Assembly: GCA_031415695.1 (NCBI GenBank)
Contig: JANOSH010000058.1
Coordinates: 1-8,909, forward strand
DNA: 8,909 nt
Direction of reading: 5' to 3'
From: JANOSH01 sp031415695
Lineage (GTDB): Bacteria; Actinomycetota; Acidimicrobiia; Acidimicrobiales; Ilumatobacteraceae
Both the position numbers and the translations under genes were made by a program. Every line of letters starts with the position of its first letter. Position 1 is the first letter of the stretch. Shown piece by piece: positions 5,812-8,909 of this stretch. The notes below the pieces were generated by a model. That model had not been told where the DNA came from. It did not search any database and saw nothing but the letters and a program-made list of their open reading frames with translations.

Positions 5812-5832
5812 CGAGTTATACTTCGAGGTCAA
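5804..5832 (-). promoter_or_regulatory. leftward sigma70-like promoter of the two-gene cassette
   Basis: On the minus strand TTGACC (5832-5827) and TATACG (5809-5804) are separated by exactly 17 bases, matching five and four of six consensus positions. Transcription would start near 5797, giving a leader of about 27 bases to the ATG at 5770 with GGAG correctly placed. The 17-bp palindrome at 5805-5821 covers the -10 and most of the spacer, so a bound protein would exclude RNA polymerase. Confidence 0.6.
5805..5821. promoter_or_regulatory. operator 1: 17-bp inverted repeat GTATAAC-CGA-GTTATAC
   Basis: GTATAAC and GTTATAC are exact reverse complements around CGA. The same 17 bases recur at 5857-5873, and the match extends one C upstream to 18 bases. 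Palindromic arms with a three-base centre suit a dimeric repressor. It overlaps the -10 of the leftward promoter and of a rightward candidate. Centre-to-centre distance to the second copy is 52 bp, close to five helical turns, so two dimers would bind the same face. Confidence 0.7.
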
Positions 5833-5856
5833 GCCCCAGTTTGCACCTTATTTTCC

Positions 5857-5873
5857 GTATAACCGAGTTATAC
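5857..5873. promoter_or_regulatory. operator 2: second copy of GTATAAC-CGA-GTTATAC
   Basis: Identical to 5805-5821. I found no good promoter elements centred on this copy in either direction, so it probably serves cooperative binding or short looping with operator 1 rather than blocking its own promoter. It lies 114 bases before the scaffold ATG, so it could also act on rightward transcripts passing through. Confidence 0.65.
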
Positions 5874-5986
5874 CTCAGTTAGTTATCCGCTTGCGACACC
5901 TGCACCGGTTCACTATCTTCACCCAGGACCAAGAGACGTCGAGTGACTCGATGGAAGGTCTAGGCAGAGCCGAAAAGGAAACACTG

Positions 5987-6751
5987 ATGCCCGATCCGAT
6001 TGATCCCCCAGGCGGTGACGACCTCGCGTCCAACCCCGCCGTCCAAGCACTACTCGCAAAGGCTGTCAAGGAAGCGACTTCCGGACTAGCAGCCAACAAA
6101 GACGAGATCCTGGCAGAAAAGAAAGCCCTTGCAGACCAGCTGGCAACAGCAACGAAGCAGTGGGAAGGCCTCGATCCGGCAGCAGTCCGCAACCTGATGG
6201 ACCGCATGGCGAACGACGAAGAGACCAAGCTGATGGCCGAGGGCAAGATTGACGAAGTAATCAATCGCCGCACCGAACGCCTGCAAGCCGACCACAAGAA
6301 GCAGCTGACCACGTTCGAGCAGATGATCGCCGACCGGGACGCTAAGCTGAATGAGAGCGTGGGGACTGTGAAGTCGCTGCGCATCGAAGGAAGCCTGAGC
6401 CGCGCTGCTTCTGAACTGGGTCTCGTCCCGTCGGCAACCGAGGACGCCATGCGGCGCGCCAAGGAAGTGTTCAAAATTGACGAGAAGGGAAACCTGATCG
6501 CCGAAGAGAATGGATCGACGGCTTACGGCAAGGACGGGAAGACCCCGATGACCCCGGCGGAATGGCTCGAGTCGATGAAGGAAAAGGCGCCACACTGGTT
6601 CCCTGCTCCTTCAGGTGGCGGAGCCGGCGGCGGGTCGGGTCGTGGTGGATCTCATTCCATCACACGGGAACAGGCGCGCAACCGCGCGACGTATCTCGCT
6701 GCCGAAGAAGCTGCGAAGAAGGCTGGAGCACAGCTGAAGATCGTAGGCTGA
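5987..6751 (+). CDS. probable phage head scaffolding protein
   Basis: 254 aa, highly charged and mostly helical. Coiled-coil-like stretches lie at about 32-60 and 92-130, a middle globular part includes PMTPAEWLESMKEKAPHWFP, a Gly-rich linker spans 210-221, and a basic helical tail (REQARNRATYLAAEEAAKK) closes it. Acidic-helical scaffolds encoded directly upstream of the coat gene, with a basic C-terminal helix that binds coat, are the rule in P22-like and many other phages, and the next gene here is a P22-type coat. ATG 5987 is chosen because AAAGGAA (5974-5980) sits 6 bases before it; an in-frame ATG at 5951 lacks as good a site, and the frame further upstream runs through the operators. 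The scaffold role is inferred from composition and position. Confidence 0.75.
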   Translation: MPDPIDPPGGDDLASNPAVQALLAKAVKEATSGLAANKDEILAEKKALADQLATATKQWEGLDPAAVRNLMDRMANDEETKLMAEGKIDEVINRRTERLQADHKKQLTTFEQMIADRDAKLNESVGTVKSLRIEGSLSRAASELGLVPSATEDAMRRAKEVFKIDEKGNLIAEENGSTAYGKDGKTPMTPAEWLESMKEKAPHWFPAPSGGGAGGGSGRGGSHSITREQARNRATYLAAEEAAKKAGAQLKIVG

Positions 6752-6761
6752 CAACCCATCG

Positions 6762-6800
6762 CCGCGCACTTTGCGCGGTACTGACTTGAACCGCGCAAAG
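6762..6800 (+). promoter_or_regulatory. two mutually exclusive hairpins in the coat protein leader
   Basis: Hairpin A pairs CCGCGCA (6762-6768) with TGCGCGG (6772-6778) around a three-base loop. Hairpin B pairs CTTTGCGCGGT (6769-6779) with ACCGCGCAAAG (6790-6800), an 11-bp perfect stem with a 10-base loop. They share 6769-6779, so only one can form at a time. B ends 8 bases before the GGAGA (6809-6813) of the coat gene and has no T-run. It may protect or tune the coat mRNA, or partly terminate scaffold transcripts. Confidence 0.5.
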
Positions 6801-6819
6801 CGCACACTGGAGAACTATC

Positions 6820-8046
6820 ATGGCAAACGTCCTCGGCAACTACAATCCTGAGTTCTACGCGAACCAAGCCCTCACCCAGCTTTTCAAAGCCCTGGGCATG
6901 GCCGGTCGCGTTCACCGCGGCGCTGAAGAAGAGCGCAACGGCGTTGGCAACCAAAAAGGCTCGGTTATCAACCTGAAGCGCCCGACCCAGTTCACTGCCC
7001 AGACGCACGTCCCAGGCACTGGCACCACGGCCCAAGACGTCGTCGGCGAGAACGTGCAGATCGTCCTGAACAACCACCAGGAAGTGAAGTACAAGCTGTC
7101 CGACCGCGAGCTGGCCTACACGACCGAGCAGATCATAACCGATCACGTCACGCCCGCAGCCTACGCGCTGGCCGACAAGATCGACGCTGACCTGCACCTC
7201 CTGGGCGCCAAGGTCGGCCCGAAAGCGTTCATCTCGGGCGTGGCAAGCTCCACCTTCATCACCGGCCCCCGCAAGGTGCTCCGGAACAACGAAGTGCCTC
7301 TTGACGGCAACATCCACTACCTGATCGACTCGGGTCTGGAAGCAGCCTTCCTCGACCTCGGCATCTTCCACGAGGCCCGCATCACCGGTGCAGGCGCGAA
7401 CGAAGCCGCTCTGATGAACGGTTCGCTCGGCCAGCGCTTCGGTGTTGAAGTGTTCGCAACCCAGAACGCTGACCAGCCGGTCTCCGCTCTGACGTCCACC
7501 GGTACGGCCTCGACCGGCGCAGGTGACGAAGTCCTGGCTGTCAACAACGCAGCCGGCTACGATGCGAACGTCTCGACCATGGTGCTCGACGGCGGCACGG
7601 TGACTGAGACCTTCCAGATTGGCGACACCTTCACGGTGGCCGGCGATCCGACTGTCTACATTCTGACTGCGAACATGACGCTGGCTGCCGGCGCGGGTTC
7701 GGTCTCGTTCTACCCGGCCCTGCGCCGGAACGTGATCGACAACGCGGTGGTGACCTTCGCCAACCTGAACGTGATCGAAGAAGCTGCGAACATTCGGAAC
7801 CTGATGTTCCACAAGAATGCTTTCGCGCTGGCCTTCGCTCCGCTGCCCATGACCGGCGACGGCACGGGCGCGCAGATCGCGACTGTGACTGACCCGATCT
7901 CGGGCCTGTCCGTTCGCGCGCGGATGTTCTACGATGGCAACGTGGCGACCAACTACGTCGCCCTGGACGCCCTCTACGGCACTCAGGTGCTCAACGGCCA
8001 GATGGCGACTCGCGTTCACCGCGCGACCAGCGTCTACCCGTCCTAA
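6820..8046 (+). CDS. major capsid (coat) protein, P22 gp5-like, HK97 fold
   Basis: 408 aa, close to the 430 of P22 coat. The N-terminus (GNYNPEFYANQALTQLFKAL) and the following N-arm/E-loop-like region with KGSVINLKRP and the QIVLNNHQEVKYKLSDREL stretch match the P22 coat family. So does the inserted domain at about 225-300, with GDTFTVAG and the beta-rich VSFYPALR. Coat proteins of this family form the icosahedral shell on a scaffold, and the preceding gene fits that role. GGAGA lies 6 bases before the ATG. No cleaved N-terminal delta domain or protease gene is apparent next to it, consistent with P22-type assembly. A UUCG-loop hairpin follows the stop. It starts 68 bases after the scaffold stop, behind paired hairpins that may raise coat expression. 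Confidence 0.92.
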   Translation: MANVLGNYNPEFYANQALTQLFKALGMAGRVHRGAEEERNGVGNQKGSVINLKRPTQFTAQTHVPGTGTTAQDVVGENVQIVLNNHQEVKYKLSDRELAYTTEQIITDHVTPAAYALADKIDADLHLLGAKVGPKAFISGVASSTFITGPRKVLRNNEVPLDGNIHYLIDSGLEAAFLDLGIFHEARITGAGANEAALMNGSLGQRFGVEVFATQNADQPVSALTSTGTASTGAGDEVLAVNNAAGYDANVSTMVLDGGTVTETFQIGDTFTVAGDPTVYILTANMTLAAGAGSVSFYPALRRNVIDNAVVTFANLNVIEEAANIRNLMFHKNAFALAFAPLPMTGDGTGAQIATVTDPISGLSVRARMFYDGNVATNYVALDALYGTQVLNGQMATRVHRATSVYPS

Positions 8047-8056
8047 CTAGGACACA

Positions 8057-8078
8057 GGCGGGCCCTTCGGGGCCCGCC
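8057..8078 (+). terminator. UUCG-tetraloop hairpin after the coat gene
   Basis: GGCGGGCCC (8057-8065) and GGGCCCGCC (8070-8078) form a perfect 9-bp GC stem closed by TTCG, the very stable cUUCGg tetraloop in RNA. It begins 10 bases after the coat stop. No T-run follows, so it may act as a partial terminator or as a 3' end that protects coat mRNA. Confidence 0.65.
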
Positions 8079-8115
8079 GCCACATTCCCCTCACCCCGAA
8101 TAAGGAGTCCTCGCC

Positions 8116-8361
8116 ATGAGCGTTGGAAAGCAAGTCTTCCCCGTGACCAAGAACGGCGTCTTCTTCGGCTATGCCGATGCAGACCAGATCGCCGCGAAGC
8201 CAGAACTGGCACTCTACGACGAAGCGAAGGCCGCGGGCATCCGCGCAGCCCTGCTCGTCGAAGCTGCAAAGGAGGACGCTGATAACAAGGCTGCACTCGC
8301 AACGGTTGCGGCAGCTGGCGGTTCTGATCCTTCCGCCGTCAAAAAGGCCCCGGCTAAGTAA
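8116..8361 (+). CDS. small alanine/lysine-rich phage protein of unknown function (81 aa)
   Basis: 81 aa. An N-terminal part with KQVFPVTKNGVFFGYADADQ (residues 5-24) looks beta-like, and an Ala-rich helical middle leads to a basic disordered tail (SAVKKAPAK). No membrane segment is present. AAGGAG (8102-8107) lies 8 bases before the ATG, so the start is well supported. It stands alone between the coat terminator and a strong intrinsic terminator, so it forms a short transcription segment. Position right after coat suggests a head accessory such as a decoration or head-completion protein, but it is shorter than most decoration proteins and I do not recognise the family. Confidence 0.75.
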   Translation: MSVGKQVFPVTKNGVFFGYADADQIAAKPELALYDEAKAAGIRAALLVEAAKEDADNKAALATVAAAGGSDPSAVKKAPAK

Positions 8362-8374
8362 ACCTGCGCCACGT

Positions 8375-8386
8375 CGTTTAAACGTC
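8375..8386. repeat. repeated palindromic word CGTTTAAACGTC (copy 3), abutting a terminator
   Basis: Exact copy of 227-238 and 4580-4591. Here it is intergenic, and its last base is directly followed by the first base of the intrinsic terminator stem at 8387. A bound protein at this site could affect read-through into the lysis-like genes downstream. Confidence 0.65.
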
Positions 8387-8416
8387 GGGCGCCTGTCAAA
8401 AGGCGCCCATTTCTTT
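8387..8416 (+). terminator. intrinsic (rho-independent) terminator
   Basis: GGGCGCCT (8387-8394) pairs perfectly with AGGCGCCC (8401-8408) around GTCAAA, followed by ATTTCTTT (8409-8416). This is the only hairpin in the window with a real T-rich tail. It ends transcription from the coat region 25 bases past the 81-aa gene and leaves the following membrane-protein genes dependent on read-through or another promoter. Confidence 0.8.
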
Positions 8417-8429
8417 AAAAGAGGGCAAG

Positions 8430-8699
8430 ATGCCGGAAGACTTGAACCACCTCGAGCAGATAGTTGCCCTGCAGAATCAGCGCCTTCAGCAGCTGGAGCT
8501 CTGGAAAGCACAGCAAGACATCACGTCAGCCACTCGCACCGAACGAGACAAGCACCTGGACCTACGGTTCGACCGCGTCGAGTCAAGCATCAACGAGATC
8601 AAGGGCTATCTGCTCAAGATCGTCTGGGCGATCATCCTCGGAATCGTGGGTGCCTTCATCACCTTCATGGTTCGAGGTGGTCTCAGTGGCCCGCTATAA
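8430..8699 (+). CDS. coiled-coil protein with C-terminal membrane segment, XhlA-like lysis protein candidate
   Basis: 89 aa. Residues 5-60 are a continuous charged helix with heptad-like spacing (LEQIVALQNQRLQQLELWK, then LDLRFDRVESSINEIKGYL). Residues 64-81 are a hydrophobic membrane segment (IVWAIILGIVGAFITFMV) followed by R82 and a short tail. A coiled coil followed by one C-terminal transmembrane helix at this length is the layout of XhlA-type proteins, which act with a holin in host lysis in some phages. Similar layouts also occur in unrelated phage membrane proteins, so the assignment is moderate. GAGGG (8421-8425) precedes the ATG by 4 bases. Its end overlaps a 39-aa membrane peptide by 14 bases, which fits a paired lysis function. 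The endolysin lies more than 4 kb upstream. Confidence 0.7.
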   Translation: MPEDLNHLEQIVALQNQRLQQLELWKAQQDITSATRTERDKHLDLRFDRVESSINEIKGYLLKIVWAIILGIVGAFITFMVRGGLSGPL

Positions 8700-8805
8700 C
8701 CGACTCGAGTTCCTGCTCAGCTGGCGGGTGTTCGTCGTCCTCATCTTCATAGGTTTCATTCCAGTGGTGGGGACGGTGTTTGCCTACTGCCCCTGGTTCC
8801 GCTGA
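8686..8805 (+). CDS. 39-aa single-span membrane peptide, holin-like candidate
   Basis: A GTG start at 8686 gives 39 residues: a basic N-terminus (MARYNRLEFLLSWR), a hydrophobic segment at 15-33 (VFVVLIFIGFIPVVGTVFA) and a short end with CPWFR. GAGGTGG (8674-8680) lies 5 bases ahead of the GTG. The start lies within the last codons of the XhlA-like gene (14-base overlap), so translation is probably coupled. The length, single span and partner suit a small holin, pinholin or lysis regulator, but there is no specific motif. The same frame extends upstream to an ATG at 8464, but that extension runs inside the neighbouring gene and has no ribosome binding site of its own. Confidence 0.55.
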   Translation: MARYNRLEFLLSWRVFVVLIFIGFIPVVGTVFAYCPWFR

Positions 8806-8820
8806 TAGCAGGAGCATCCA

Positions 8821-8909
8821 ATGGCCGAGTATTCAGACGAGCAGGTCTACCAAGCGCAGTCTCGGCTTAGGGGCTCCGTTCGAGCCACGGCGAAGCAGCT
8901 AGGCATGAC
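8821..8909 (+). CDS. start of a phage gene with HTH-like N-terminus (truncated by window edge)
   Basis: ATG at 8821 with AGGAG (8810-8814) 6 bases ahead, open to the window edge after 29 full codons. The residues begin MAEYSDEQVYQAQ and continue with GSVRATAKQLGM, which resembles the first helix and turn of a helix-turn-helix of the 'gsvr-aAk-LGis' kind. That type is seen in phage DNA-binding proteins and at the N-terminus of some phage metallophosphoesterases. With so few residues visible, neither option can be chosen. It follows the 39-aa membrane peptide after 15 bases and is probably in the same transcript. Confidence 0.6.
   Translation, partial: MAEYSDEQVYQAQSRLRGSVRATAKQLGM

Noticed and set aside
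5711..5986. Upstream extension of the scaffold frame by 92 codons
   Set aside because: It runs through both operators and the promoters and overlaps the start of the leftward gene. The ATG at 5987 has a proper ribosome binding site and the upstream codons lack the usual bias.
6652..8019. 455-codon leftward open frame
   Set aside because: It lies antisense to the well-supported coat gene, and long antisense frames arise from strong third-position GC bias. Its translation shows no family features.
8695..8703. TATAACCGA, a partial match to the 17-bp operator
   Set aside because: Only one arm and the centre are present, no inverted partner follows, and it falls in the overlap of two coding regions. 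Chance is the simplest explanation.
1..8909. tRNA genes, CRISPR array, insertion sequence or att-like duplication
   Set aside because: No cloverleaf, regularly spaced repeats, transposase-like product or long direct repeat was seen. The repeats present are short palindromes of regulatory type.

Overview
The window is a GC-rich piece of a tailed double-stranded DNA phage (Caudoviricetes) or prophage, covering part of the head-assembly and lysis region. The most recognisable proteins are a P22-type major coat protein behind a scaffold-like protein, a MuF-type head-morphogenesis protein, a GH108 endolysin and a PhoH-like ATPase. High GC, strong third-position GC and the GH108-with-membrane-tail lysin fit a phage of a GC-rich proteobacterium, probably an alphaproteobacterium. 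The host call is inference. No integrase, tRNA, CRISPR array or insertion sequence is visible.

Layout. 1-119 is the C-terminal end of an upstream gene, by position perhaps the portal. It is followed by a possible 17-residue lysine-rich peptide (132-185) and a 195-base stretch without a convincing gene; that stretch holds a 14-bp palindrome, a hairpin and a weak promoter candidate. A compact rightward operon follows: a 93-aa unknown (381-662), an 805-aa MuF protein with an internal duplication and a C-terminal HExxH zincin-like domain (655-3072), an acidic 93-aa unknown that overlaps it by one base (3072-3353), and the endolysin (3355-4170). A 12-bp stem-loop then leads into the PhoH-like ATPase (4267-4977), which ends at a strong hairpin.

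5027-5770 is a leftward two-gene cassette of unknown function, opposed to all its neighbours. Its promoter is overlapped by one of two identical 17-bp palindromes set 52 bp apart, so it looks like an independently repressed module. Rightward transcription resumes with scaffold (5987-6751), a leader with two mutually exclusive hairpins, coat protein (6820-8046), a UUCG-loop terminator, an 81-aa unknown (8116-8361) and an intrinsic terminator. Last come a coiled-coil plus membrane-segment protein resembling XhlA-type lysis proteins (8430-8699), an overlapping 39-aa membrane peptide (8686-8805), and the start of a gene with an HTH-like N-terminus (8821 to the edge).

How the parts fit. Scaffold and coat build the procapsid. 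The MuF protein is probably a minor head protein that may carry a protease-like domain into the virion or host, with the small acidic neighbour as a candidate partner or immunity protein. The endolysin and the two small membrane proteins probably make up the lysis set, split around the head genes. A 12-bp palindromic word, CGTTTAAACGTC, occurs three times (227, 4580, 8375). The leftward cassette, its operators and this repeated word are the least explained parts of the window.
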